DNA of 64,000 nucleotides, taken from NCBI GenBank assembly GCA_026413225.1, contig JAPMTP010000079.1, positions 124,001-188,000 on the forward strand. Direction: 5' to 3'. The DNA comes from Otis tarda. Taxonomy: Eukaryota; Chordata; Aves; Otidiformes; Otididae. The notes beneath the pieces are model-generated. The model searched no databases. It saw only the letters and a program-made list of their open reading frames with translations, and was not told where the DNA came from. The first letter of the stretch is position 1; every line of letters begins with the position of its first letter. The position numbers were made by a program, and so were the translations under genes. This document shows positions 34,961-45,542 of this stretch, one piece after another.

Positions 34961-37900
34961 TTAGGGTAATGTTTTTCTGGGCGTTTTCCTACAGTTTATG
35001 TTAAAAGTTGAAGCGTTGTTCGTCAGGGAAAGCCTGAATCCCCAGTGTCTCTGGTGCTGTATGTGTGGCGTCAACGGCCGGTGAGGAGCAGCAAGAGCTT
35101 TAGTTGCTGGCACTTGTGGTGTGGGAGCAATCGTCCGACGTTCGTGATTTTTAGGGTATGTTTTCAGTGGGCTCTTCCATGCAGTTGATGGCAAACGTCG
35201 AAGTGCTCTTGGCCATGGAAAGCCGAGAGCCCCAGTGTCTGTGGTGCTGTAGTTGCGGCGTCAGCGGCCAGTGAGGGCCAGCAAGAGGTTTAGTTGCTGG
35301 CACTTTTGATGGGGTAGCAATCGTGCAATGTTCGTGGGTTTTGAAGCATTTCGTAAGCGGGAGGCCCTGTGTAGTTGATGAAAAACGTAGAAGCGCTGTT
35401 CATCAGGGAAAGCCCAGAGCCCCAGTGTCTGGTGTCCTGTAGATGCGGTGTGAAGGGTGGGTGAGGAGCAGCAAGAGCCTGCGTTGCTGGCAGTTTCGGT
35501 GTGGGAGCAATCGTCTGACGTTCTTGATTTTTAGGGTATTTTGTCAGTTGGCGCTTCCGTGCAGTTGATGGTAAACGTCGAAGCACTGTTCGTCAGGGAA
35601 ATCCCGAAGCCCCAGTGTCGCTGGTGCTGTAGAACCGGCGTGAATGGCCGCTGAGGAGCAGCAAGAGCTTGAGTTGCTGGCAGTTGTGGTGTGGGAGCAA
35701 TGGTCCGACGTTCGTGATTTTTAGGGTATTTTTTCAGTGGACGGCACTGTGCAGTTGATGGGAAATGCTGAAGCGCTGTTCATGTGGGAAAGCTTGGACC
35801 CCCAATGTCTGTGGTGCTGTAGATGCGACGTCAACGGCTAGTGATAAGCAGCAAGAGCTTGAGTGTCTGGCACTTTTGGTGTGGGAGCAATCGTCAGACA
35901 TTTATGATTTTTAGTGTATTTTATCAGTGGACGGCCCTGTTCTGTTGATGGCAAAATGGCGAAGCGCTGTTCATCAGGGAAAGCCTGGACCCCCAGTGTC
36001 TGTGGTGCTGTAGATGCGATGTCAACGGCTAGTGATAAGCAGCAAGAGCTTGAGTTGCTGGCACTTTTGGTGTGGGAGCAATCGTGCGACATTCATGATT
36101 TTTAGTATATTTGTTTCAGTGGGCGCTTCCGAGCACTTAATGGTAAATCTCGAAGCGCTGTTTGTCAGGGAAAGCCCAGAGCCCCAGTGTCTGAGGTTTT
36201 CTAGATGCGGTGTGATGGGCGGGTGAGGAGCAGCAAGAGCTTGAGTTGCTGGCACTTTTGGTATGGGAGCAATCGTCCAACGTTGGTGATTTTTAGTGGA
36301 TTTTGTCAGTGCTGGTCCTGTTTTTTAGGGTATTTTTTCAGTGGGCACTTCCGTGCAATTGATGGTAGACATTGAAGAGCTCTTGGTCAGGGAAAGCCCG
36401 GAGCCCCAGTGTCTGTTGTGTTGTAGATGTGGCATCAACGGCCGGTGAGGAGCAGCAAGAGCTTGAGTTGCTGGCACTTCTGGTGTGGGAGCAATCGTCT
36501 GACGTTCATGATTTTTAGGGTACTTTTCAGGGGAACTTCCGTGCGACTGATGTAAACGTCGAAGCGCTGTTCGTCAGGGAAAGCCCGCAGCCCCAATGTC
36601 TGTGGTGCTGTAGATGCGGCATCAATGGCTGGTGAGGTGCAGAAAGAGCTTTAGTGTCTGGCACGGTTGGTGTGGGAGCAATCGTGCGACATTCGTGATT
36701 TTTAGGGTATTTTTTCAGTGGACGGCAGTTGATGGGAAACTTCGAAGCGCTGTTCGTCTGGAAAAGCCAGAAGCCCCATTGTCTGTGATGCTGTAGATGC
36801 GGCGTGAACGGCCAGTGAGGAGCAGCAAGAGCTTGAGTTGCTGGCACTTTTGCTGTGGGAGCAATCGTCTGACATTCGTACCTTTTATGGTATTTTTTTC
36901 AGTGGGTGCACCTATGCAGTTGATGGTAAAGGTCGAAGCACTGTTGGTCATGAAAAGCCCAGAGCCCCAATGTCTGTGGTGCTGTAGATGCGGAGTCAAC
37001 TGCCGGTGAGGAGCAACAAGTGCTTTAGTTGCTGGCACTTTTGGTATGGGAGCAATCGTCCGACTTTCGTGATTTTGGGATATTTTTTTCTGTGGGCGCT
37101 TCCGTGCAGTTGATGGTAAAAGTCGAAGCGCTGTTCATCTGGGAAAGCCCAGAGCCCCAGTGTCTATGCTGCTGTAGATGCGGTGTCAACGGCCGCTGAG
37201 GAGCAGCAAGAGCTTGAGTGGCTGGCACTTTTGATGTGGGAACAATTGTCCCACGTTCGTGATTTTTAGGGTAATTTTTCAATGGGCATTCTGTGCAGTT
37301 GATGGTAAATGTCGAAAGGCTGTTGGTCATGGAAAGCCCAGAGCCCCAATGTCTCTGGTGGTGTAGGTGCAGCATTAAAGTCCGGTGAGGGGCAGCAAGA
37401 GCTTGAATTGCTGGCAATTCTGGTGTCGGAGCAATATGCAGACCTTCGTGATTTTTAGGGTATTTTGTCAGTGGGCGGCCCTGTGCATTTTATGTTATAC
37501 GTCGATGCGCTGTTGGTCATGAAAAGCCCAGAACCCCAATGTCTGTGATGCTGTGGATGCGACGTCAAATGCCGGTGAGGAGCAGCAAGTGCTTTAGTTG
37601 CTGGCAGCTGTGGTGTGGGAGCAATCGTCCAATGTTTGTGATTTTTAGTGGATTTTGTCAGTGCTGGTCCTGTGCTGTTGATGGTAAATTTCGAAGGACT
37701 GTTTGTCAGGGAAACCCTGGAGCCCCAGTGTCTGTGGTACTGTAGATGCGGCATCAGCGGCTGGTGAGGAGCAGCAAGAGCTTTAGTTGCTAGCACTTTT
37801 GGTGTGGGAGCAATAGTCCGACTTTCGTGATTTTAGGATATATTTTCTGTGGGCGCTTCTGTGCAGTTGTTGGTAAACGTCAAAGCGCTGTTCATTAGAG

Positions 37901-40125
37901 AAAGCCCGGAGCCCCAGTGTCTGTGGTACTGTAGATGCGGCGTCAGCGGCTGGTGAGGAGCAGCAAGAGCTTTAGTTACTAGCACTTTTGGTGTGGGAGC
38001 AATCGTCCGACGTTCGTGATTTTTAGGGTATTTTTTCAGAGGGCACTTCCGTGCAATTGATGGTAAATGTCAAAGCATTTTCGTCAGGGAATGCCCGGAT
38101 TCCCAATGTCTGTGGTCCTGAAGATGCGGTGTTAAGGGTGGGTGAGGAGCAGCAAGAGCTTTAGTTGCTGGCACTTTTGGTGTGGGAGCAATCATCTGAC
38201 GTTCATGATTTTTAGGGTACTTTTCAGGGGAACTTCCGTGCGACTGATGTAAACGTCGAAGCGCTGTTCGTCAGGGAAAGCCCGCAGCCCCAATGTCTGT
38301 GGTGCTGTAGATGCGGCATCAATGGCTGGTGAGGTGCAGAAAGAGCTTTAGTGTCTGGCACGGTTGGTGTGGGAGCAATCATGCGACATTCGTGATTTTT
38401 AGGGTATTTTTTCAGTGGACGGCCCTGTGCAGTTGATGGGAAACTTCGAAGCGCTGTTCGTCCGGAAAAGCCAGAAGGCCCATTGTCTGTGATGCTGTAG
38501 ATGCGGCGTGAACGGCCGGTGAGGAGCAGCGAGAGCTTGAGTTGCTGGCACTTTTGCTGTGGGAGCAATCGTCTGACATTCGTACCTTTTATGGTATTTT
38601 TTTTAGTGGGTGCTCCTATGCAGTTGATGGTAAAGGTCGAAGCACTGTTGGTCATGAAAAGCCCAGAGCCCCAATGTCTGTGGTGCTGTAGATGCGTAGT
38701 CAACTGCTGGTGAGGAGCAGCAAGTGCTTTAGTTGCTGGCACTTTTGGTATGGGAGCAATCGTCCAACGTTCGTGATTTTGGGATATATTTTCTGTGGGC
38801 ACTTCTGTGCAGCTGTTGATAAACGTCGAAGGGCTGTTCGTCAGAGAAAGCCCGGAACCCCAGTGTCTGTGGTACTGTAGATGCGGCGTTAGCGGCTGGT
38901 GAGGAGCAGCAAGAGCTTGAGTTGCTAGCACTTTTGGTGTGGGAGCAATCGTCAGACATTCATATTTTTTATGGTATTTTTTTTAGTGGGTGCTCCTATG
39001 CAGTTGATGGTAAACGTCAAAGCGCTGTTCGTCAGGGATAGCCCGGAGCGCCAGTGTCAGTGGTGCTGTAGATGTGGTGTGAAGGGTGGGTGAGGATCAG
39101 GAAGAGCTTTAGTTCCTGGCACTTTTGGTGTTGGAGCAATCGTCTGAGGTTCTTGATTTTTAGGTTATATTTTCAGTGGGCGGCCCTGTGCAGTAGATGG
39201 TAAACGTCAAAGCGCTGTTTGTCAGGCAAAGCCCGGAGCCCCGATGTCTGTGGTGCTGTAGATGCGGCCTCAACGGCCGGTGAGGAGCAGCAGGAGCTTT
39301 AGTTGCTGGCACTTTTGGTGTGGGAGCAATCGTCTGACATTCATGATTTTTAGGATATTTTTTCAGTGGACGCTTCCGTGCAGATGATGTTAAACGTTGA
39401 AGCACTGTTCATCAGGGAAAGCCCAGAGCCCCGGTGTTTGTGGTCCTGTAGATGCGGTGTGAAGGGCAGGTGAGGAGCAGCAAGAGCTTTAGTTGCTGGC
39501 TCTTTTGGTGTGGGAGCAATCATCTGACATTCGTGATTTTTAGGGTATTTTTTCAGTGGGCTCTTCCGTGCACTTGATGGTAAACGTCAAAGCCCTGTTC
39601 GTCAGGGAAAGCCCGGAGCCCCAATGTCTGTGGTGCTGTAGATGTGGTGTGAACGGCCTGTGAGGGGCAGGAAGATCTTTAGTTGCTGGCACTTTTGGTA
39701 TGGGAGCAATCGTCCGACGCTCGTGATTTTTAGGGTATTTCTCCAGTGGGCGGCCTTGTGCAGTTGATGGTAAATGTCGAAGCCCTGTTCGTCAGGGAAA
39801 GCCCGCAGCCCCAGTGTCTGTGATGCTGTAAATGTGGCGTCAATTGCTGGTGAGGAGCAGCAAGAGCTTTAGTTGCTGGCACTTTTGGTGTGGGAACAAT
39901 GGTCCGACGTTCTTGCTTTTTAGAGTAATATTTTAGTGGGTGATCCTGTGCAGTTGATGGTAAACGTCGAAGCGGTGTTCATCAGGGAAAGCCCGGAGCC
40001 CCAATGTCTGTGGTGTTGTAGATGTGGCGTCAACAACCGGTGAGGAGCAGCAAGAGCTGCTCACAGGGCTGCCGGCTTGAAATGGTGGAAAATGTCGGAG
40101 TCCTGGTGGTCTAGGACTGACTAGG
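34961..40125 (+). repeat. Satellite array, subfamily C (~190-bp monomer)
   Basis: About 27 monomers are present. They differ from A in consistent ways: GTCGAAGCGCTGTTCGTC in the core, GTAGATGCGGCGTCAACGGC in place of GTAGGTGCGCTGCCAATGGC, GCTTTAGTTGCTGGCAC, and GATTTTTAGGGTATTTTTTC in place of the ...CGGGG-T-run. GCGCTTCCGTGCAGTTGATG replaces the E-box-containing segment. A ~1.7-kb internal duplication is visible: the GCACGGTTGGTGTGGGAGC monomer at ~36,661 recurs at ~38,358, about nine monomers apart. Confidence 0.93.
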
Positions 40126-40316
40126 ACTATCCCCAACGTCAGACGATTGCTCTGGGCTTCCCTAGGCCAACAGGACTCTGACATTTGCCACCAAGTCAAC
40201 CTGGCAGCCCTCTGAGAATAATTCTTATAAGTCCCGAACATCAGACGATTACTCCAACACCAGAAGTGCCTGCTCTGAAAGTTCTTGCTGCTCCTCACCG
40301 ACTCTTCCCACTGCAT
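40126..40316 (-). repeat. Inverted subfamily B satellite (outer piece)
   Basis: Orientation flips at ~40,125 within CTAGGACTGACTAGGAC, a short imperfect direct repeat. The sequence continues as B-type monomer in - orientation (AGGCCAACAGGACTCTGAC, CAGAAGTGCCTGCTCTGAAAG). It is interrupted at 40,317 by the solo LTR and resumes at 41,451-41,520. The right arm has the uninterrupted counterpart at ~58,589-58,850. Confidence 0.82.
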
Positions 40317-41450
40317 TGTTCTGGTTTTGTAAGTGAGGGGGGGCCTAAGGTGGTAGCTTCTGTAGGAAACTGCTAGAAGTCGCTCCCCTTTGTTTAGTGG
40401 ACTCGGCCGGGCCTAGGGCGGACCCGCTGCTGGCCAAGGCCGAGCCAATTGGTAGCAGAATGTCCCGTGATAACGCCTCTGCGATAACATATTTAAGTCG
40501 GGGTAAACAGAAAAAAAAAGAGAAGAGATGATGTGAAGCAGCTGAGCGGGGGGCAGAGAGGGGGAGGCGCAAGCCTTGTGGGCCTTGCAGGCCTCACCCT
40601 CTGGCCTCCCGCCGGGCAGCCGACTGGGCCCAACTCTGCCCAGCCTGGCTGCAAGAAGTGGAGAGGAGATGAGAAGTGAACGAGATGTAAAAAGGATCCT
40701 GAGAGGCGTCTGCCAGCCTGTTGTGAAGAACGGCTGCAGACGCCAAGGTCAGTGAAGAAGGAGGGGGAGGAGTAATGCGGCTCCTGGCCAAGATTCCTCT
40801 GCAACTCGTGGTGAAGACCATGGTGGAGCGGGTTGTCCCCCTGCAGCCCATGGAGGTCCACGGAGGGGCAGAGATCCACCTGCAGCCCGTGGAGGACCCC
40901 ACGCCGGAGCAGGTGGAGGCCTGAAGGAGGCTGTGGCCCGTGGAGGGCCCGCTGGGACAGCTGTTCTAGAGGGACTGCACCCCGTGGAAGAGATGAGCCA
41001 CGCCGGAGCAGTTTCACAAAGGACTGTGGCCCGTGGGAGGGACCCCACGATGGAGCAGAGGAGGAATGCGAGGAGTTCTTCCCCCGACGATGACACAGCG
41101 GCGTAAAACAACGCGTGATGAACTGACCGCGACCCCCATTCCCTTTCCCCCCCCCGTGCTGCTCGGGAGGGGAAGGTAGTATAGATAATGTTAAGCCCGG
41201 GAAGAGGGAGGGGTGGGGGGAGGTTATCTTGTTCCCTGTCTCATTCTCCTGCTAGTTTTAGAAATAAATGAATAGTTTTCCCCAAGTCGAGTCTGTTTTG
41301 CCCGTGATGGTAACTTTAAGGATTTCTCCCCATCCTTATCTCAAACCTTGAGCCGTTTTTCCTATATCATCTCCTCCTAATCTCTCGGAGGGTGGGGGGA
41401 GCGAGAGAGAGACTGCGTAGTCTGGTCCCGATCGGGGCTGAACTACGACA
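40317..41450 (+). mobile_element. Solo LTR, type 2, present in left arm only
   Basis: This 1,134-bp element has TGTTCTGG...CTACGACA ends. A TATA-like CATATTTAAG lies at ~40,487 and an AATAAA at 41,263-41,268. It is flanked by TGCAT (40,312-40,316) and CGCAT (41,451-41,455), a 5-bp target-site duplication with one mismatch. The right arm reads straight through the empty site as CACCGCATCTAC in the corresponding strand. There is no internal retroviral sequence, so this is a solo LTR left by LTR-LTR recombination. It contains ~300 bp of GGAGCAGGTGGAGG-type GC-rich repeats that are missing from the ~840-bp relative at 42,735. Its last ~75 bp resemble LTR type 1. Confidence 0.92.
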
Positions 41451-41520
41451 CGCATCTACAAGCTCAAAAACATTGGGTCTCTCGGCTTTCCTGCATCACC
41501 AGGATTCTGACACTTACTAT

Positions 41521-42655
41521 TGACATACGGAAATGGATTCTGTAACTCAGAAGTTATAAACTAGGTATGTTTATTGCGTGCAGATGCACGGGGGATCGCT
41601 CCACCACAAGCGTGCATGCCCGAGGTAGAAAACCGTCCCATTTTTATACAATAAAACAATGAATATTCAATTGACGCCTATACATATTCATTACCTAAAC
41701 CCACCTACTCTTGCTTCGTATGCTAATTAGCTTATCAGTCCTTCGCGCGTGCGCAAATTCTCCCAATAATTGTGGGCAGGGGTCTTCGGTGGTCTTTGGG
41801 ATGAAGGCCGTAGGTCTTCTTCATGGTGTACTTTTCACCTTTAGCCTAGAATGCAATGATCCTGCAAGCTTGCAGTGTTCTTATCAGCTTGAGCTGATTC
41901 ATGTCCTTGTTAACCATCTGTTTTCCTTTAGCAAGGAGGTTTATAGACGTATTTGTGACACATGCCATCCTGGTTTTGAATTCTTGTTCTTTCTAATCAC
42001 TCCCTTGAGATAATGCGAGACTGTTTCTCACTCCTTACAAATGAGTCCTTCGTCAGGAAAAGAAAAAAAAACAGACTTCCTCCTCCATTAATTGTTTCTC
42101 TAAGCTATATGGTTACGTGACTATGTTTTGTAACTATATTCTTGTCCTGGTTCTGGCTAGGATAGAGCTAATATTTACCTGAGCTGGGTGGAGAACTGCA
42201 ACTGGTAGCTCCTATGGCTGGGATAGTTAACTAATTAGCTAACAGCTGGGGTTAATTTACCCAAATTAGCCAAAGGGCTGTTCCATCCCATCTGACATCA
42301 TGCTCAGTATATAAGCGAGGAGGGTGCTGAAGGGAGCCTCCTGCTGCTTGGAAGAAACTAAGTGTGGAGATTTGTTGTAAGCCATTATACTGTATTTGTA
42401 TTGCATCACTGTTTTGTTTTCTTCTGTCATTACTGTTAAATTTACTTTTTGTTCAATCTCAACCCACGTGTTTGGTTTTTTCCCTGGTTTTCTTTTGTTT
42501 ACCAAATCTCCCCCTGTTCTCTTGGGGGCGGGGAGTGAGAGAGAGACTGTGTAGTCTGGTCCCGATTGGGGCTGAACTACAGCAATTCTTTAAGTGCATA
42601 CATATATAGTTGTGATTAACTTATTGTCCCCATTTCTACGTGGTCCCCTATATCA
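41521..42655 (-). mobile_element. 3' LTR of the class I ERV, left arm (interrupted)
   Basis: Read on the - strand, the LTR begins TGATATAGGGG immediately after the polypurine tract and ends near CCGTATGTCA. An AATAAA lies 50-60 bases before the end. Excluding the inserted solo LTR at 42,143-42,584, it is ~690 bp. The end is defined by where satellite B resumes, so it is uncertain by a few bases. Confidence 0.82.
42143..42584 (+). mobile_element. Solo LTR type 1 inside the class I 3' LTR, left arm
   Basis: This is a 442-bp LTR, TGTCCTGG...CTACAGCA, with a TATA-like TATATAAG at ~42,307. It is flanked by perfect 5-bp target-site duplications, ATTCT at 42,138-42,142 and 42,585-42,589. It belongs to the same family as the LTRs of the palindromic ERV at 30,852. 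Its insertion splits the class I 3' LTR, so it is younger than that ERV. It is also present at the same site in the right arm, so it is older than the palindrome. Confidence 0.95.
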
Positions 42656-42656
42656 A

Positions 42657-42667
42657 TCCCCCTTTTT
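42657..42667 (-). other. Polypurine tract, left arm
   Basis: On the - strand, AAAAAGGGGGA lies just before the LTR start. The right arm has one more G. This is the plus-strand primer position used in retroviral reverse transcription, and it fixes the LTR boundary. Confidence 0.82.
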
Positions 42668-42734
42668 ATCACACTAAGTAAATTCTTTTACTTAAACAGT
42701 TTCCCTGAATGATATGAAGCATCATACACGGTTT

Positions 42735-43573
42735 TGTTGGGGGGGGCGAGGGGGCTAATGTGGTAGCTTCTGTAGGAAACTGCTAGAAGTCACTCCCCTT
42801 TGTTCAGTGGATTCTGCCAGGCCTAGGGCGGACCCGCTGCTGGCCAAAGCTGAGCCGATTGGTAGCAGAATGTTCCGTGATAACGCCTCTGCGATAACAT
42901 ATTTAAGAAGGGGAAAACAGAAGAAAAAAAAAGAGGGAAGAGAAGATGTGAAGAAGCTGAGCGGGGGCAGAGGCACAGAGGGGGAGGCACAGGCCTCATG
43001 GGCCTTGCAGGCCTCACCCTCTGGCCTCTTGCCAGGCTGCTGACTGGGCCCGAATCGGCCCGTGGAGGGCCCGCTGGGACAGCCATTCTGGAGAGACTGC
43101 ACTCCGTGGAAGAGATGACCCATGCCGGAGCAGTTTCACGAAAGACTGTGATGTATGGGAGGGACCCCACAACAGGGCAGGGGAGGAATGTGAGGAGGTC
43201 TTCCCCCAACCATGAAGCAGTGGCGTAAAACAACGTGTGATGAACTGACCGCCATCCCCATTCCCTCTTCCCTTTCCTGTGCAACTCGGGGGGGAAGGTA
43301 GTAGAGATAATGTTAAGCTTGGGAAGAGGGAGGGGTGGAGAGAGGTTATCTTGTTCTCTGTCTCATTATCTTGCTGTTTGTAGTAATAAATGAATAGTTT
43401 TCCCCAAGAGGAGTCTGTTTTGCCCGTAACGGTAACTTTAAGGATTTCTCCCTGTCCTTATGTCAAACCTCGAGCCGTTTTTCTTTATATTATCTCCCCC
43501 TGTTCTCTTGGAGGGTGGGGGGAGTGAGAGAGAGACTGCGTAGTCTGGTCGTGATCAGGGCACAGTTACGACA
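42735..43573 (+). mobile_element. LTR type 2 inserted at env stop, left arm
   Basis: This 839-bp LTR (TGTTGGGG...GTTACGACA) lies opposite in orientation to the host ERV. A TATA-like CATATTTAAG is at ~42,898 and AATAAA at ~43,386. It is the same family as the 40,317 solo LTR but lacks ~300 bp of its internal repeat. The inner edge falls within the last codons of env, so the LTR supplies the env stop codon. The flanking bases (GGTTT and GTGTT) are not a clean target-site duplication, so deletion or later change at one edge is likely. Confidence 0.85.
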
Positions 43574-43920
43574 GTGTTACTTTCTTAAACATTCTCCAAA
43601 CCCATAGGTACAGCATAATAGTTAATATTAATAAAATTCCTAAGCTAATCAAGAAGATCACAACAGGGGGCACCGTAGTATTAAGGATCCCTGTTGCCCC
43701 TGTCCCAGCCCCACTCATGCCCTGAGTACATTTCCATTTCGTGCATAACCACAGCGGCCAAGTTTAAGCCCGACCATTTGAAAGGTGGTCCCATGCTTCC
43801 TGTAAACCCAAGGTAGGCGTGAGACCATGGCCATTTGGTGTCCTTTTGATTACAAGTTAGTGGTAAGATGCAGGAAAATATTGCAAGCCCAATCACAATT
43901 CCAGTTAAACAATTGGTCAT
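43566..43920 (-). pseudogene. env remnant with large internal deletion, left arm
   Basis: The remnant starts at an ATG at 43,918-43,920. A ~25-residue hydrophobic signal-peptide-like segment is followed by ~55 residues that look like the start of a surface subunit. In another frame there is a transmembrane anchor of ~25 hydrophobic residues followed by a short basic tail. The rest of env, roughly 1.3 kb or more judging from the family's usual size, is missing. The C-terminal end is cut by the type 2 LTR. Confidence 0.7.
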
Positions 43921-44132
43921 TTTAGGATTTAGTTGTTCTAGTGGATTAGTACAGCTACTTCTGTAGATAATGTACTGCCTTCTGTGACCTACTAAAATGG
44001 GTTTTATATTTCCTATAATAAAATGACAAATAAGATATAAACTGCACTGATGACAGATTTGGGCAATATTAGTTACTGGCCGGTCCTGGTTTCTTTGTCC
44101 GGTATCCTTTGCTGTGGTGTCCCACCGGTTCA

Positions 44133-45012
44133 CTACTGCTTTTGGCTCACATACTTGTTACCCACATTGTTCCTGCCCTTATCCGTTCGAACGAGTTTAA
44201 GTCTCAAGTCTTCGTTGTTGTCTGGAGTTACTTTCCACAAGGTTGCAGAGGCTCTCTTGATCCGAGTATGGTGTATGCAGGAGTTCTGTCCCTCTACCTT
44301 AATTGCCATGTAGGTGGTGAGGAGGACTTGAAAAGGTCCGGTCCTCTGTGGTTCCGGGGTTTTTTCTGTAAGAGACATATATATAGTCCCCTGGTTGTAT
44401 ATCGTGAACAGGCCCATCCAGACCCCTACTACGTGTTCCCATTACATGTTTTTCAATTCTTTTTGATTGTTTGCTTAGTGCCACCATATAGGAGGTCATT
44501 ATTTCTTCACCAATTTCTGAAGATGTTCCCTTTTGTACCCCATAGGATCGGCCATATAGAATTTTGAATGGACTAAGCCCTTCTCTTGCTCTTGGTCTGG
44601 TTCGTATTTGTATAAGAGCTAATGGTAAAGACTGAGGCCAAGTTAGATTAGTTTCCTGACCCAACTTGACAATCTGTTGTTTGATTAGGTGATTCATTTT
44701 CTCCACCTGGCCACTTGATTGTGGTCGGTAAGAGGTATGTAATTGCCAATCTATCCCTAGATGGTGGCTAATTTCTTGTACTATTCTGGACACAAAATGT
44801 GGTCCTCTATCCGAGGACATTACCGCTGGGACTCCAAACCTAGGTACTATTTCCTGGAGCAGTATTTTGGTTACTTCCCGGGCTTTAGCAGTTCTGCACG
44901 GGGAAGCTTCTGGCCAGCCTGAAAAGGTATCAGTAAGTACTACTAAGTATCGGTACCCCCTTTTCTAGGGAGTTCTGAGAAATCAATCTGCCAATGTTGT
45001 CCCGGACCATTC
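44133..45012 (-). pseudogene. Integrase core and C-terminal region, left arm
   Basis: This is the mirror of the right-arm integrase piece. The second and third acidic residues of the D,D35E triad are visible on the - strand. The first part is thrown out of frame by a G-run near 44,957 that is one base shorter than in the right arm. In contrast to the right arm, the codon that is TAA there is CAA here, so this arm reads on through that point before shifting frame. Confidence 0.85.
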
Positions 45013-45542
45013 CCCTTTCCGATTTTTTTCAAGTTTCGGCCCTTTTACAACTTCAGGATTAGTCTGGAGACAAAGATCACATTGTTGACTTACTTGTCTA
45101 ACGGTAGTGTATAAGTTTCGCGCTATTATGTTCCTGATGAGATCTTTATATAGGGCTTCTGCTCCGCCCCGCCCCCCCCAGTGTCTTTTTCTATGTTCTT
45201 CTCGGACTACTGACCATATCATGTAGGAGGGAATTACTACCCTCCCGTGTGAGGGGTAGTAATTGGCCCACCCTTCCTCATTATATGATCCCTTTAGATC
45301 ATTAATAAGTTTGCCGTCTTCCTTTGTGTATTCTGGTTTACCTTCTAGAAATACCTGTCCATCAGGAATTAGTGCACCCTCTACCTTGATTGTTTCTCTA
45401 GCTGCTTGTTTTGCTTCCCTATCTGCCAGCTCATTTCCTCTTTCCAATTCTGTGCTCACTTTCTGGTGTGCTTTAATATGCATAATTGCCACCTTTTCGG
45501 GAAGTTGGACTGCATTCAGGATTTTCAAAATCTCTTCTGTGT
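45013..45542 (-). pseudogene. RNase H end and integrase zinc domain, left arm
   Basis: This is the counterpart of 54,561-55,090. It carries the last RNase H acidic residue (ELADRE) and the H-X3-H...C-X2-C zinc ligands of the integrase N-terminus. It differs from the right copy in the G/C-run near 45,172 (Gly-Arg-Gly against Gly-Ala-Gly). Confidence 0.85.

Noticed and set aside
35100-40000. TTAGGG-like bases in subfamily C monomers
   Set aside because: Only one TTTTTAGGGT occurs per monomer, with no tandem TTAGGG run. This is not telomeric.
42700-43573. Type 2 LTR as the 3' LTR of the class I ERV
   Set aside because: Its TATA-like box, AATAAA and TG...CA polarity run opposite to pol. The true 3' LTR follows the polypurine tract beyond it.
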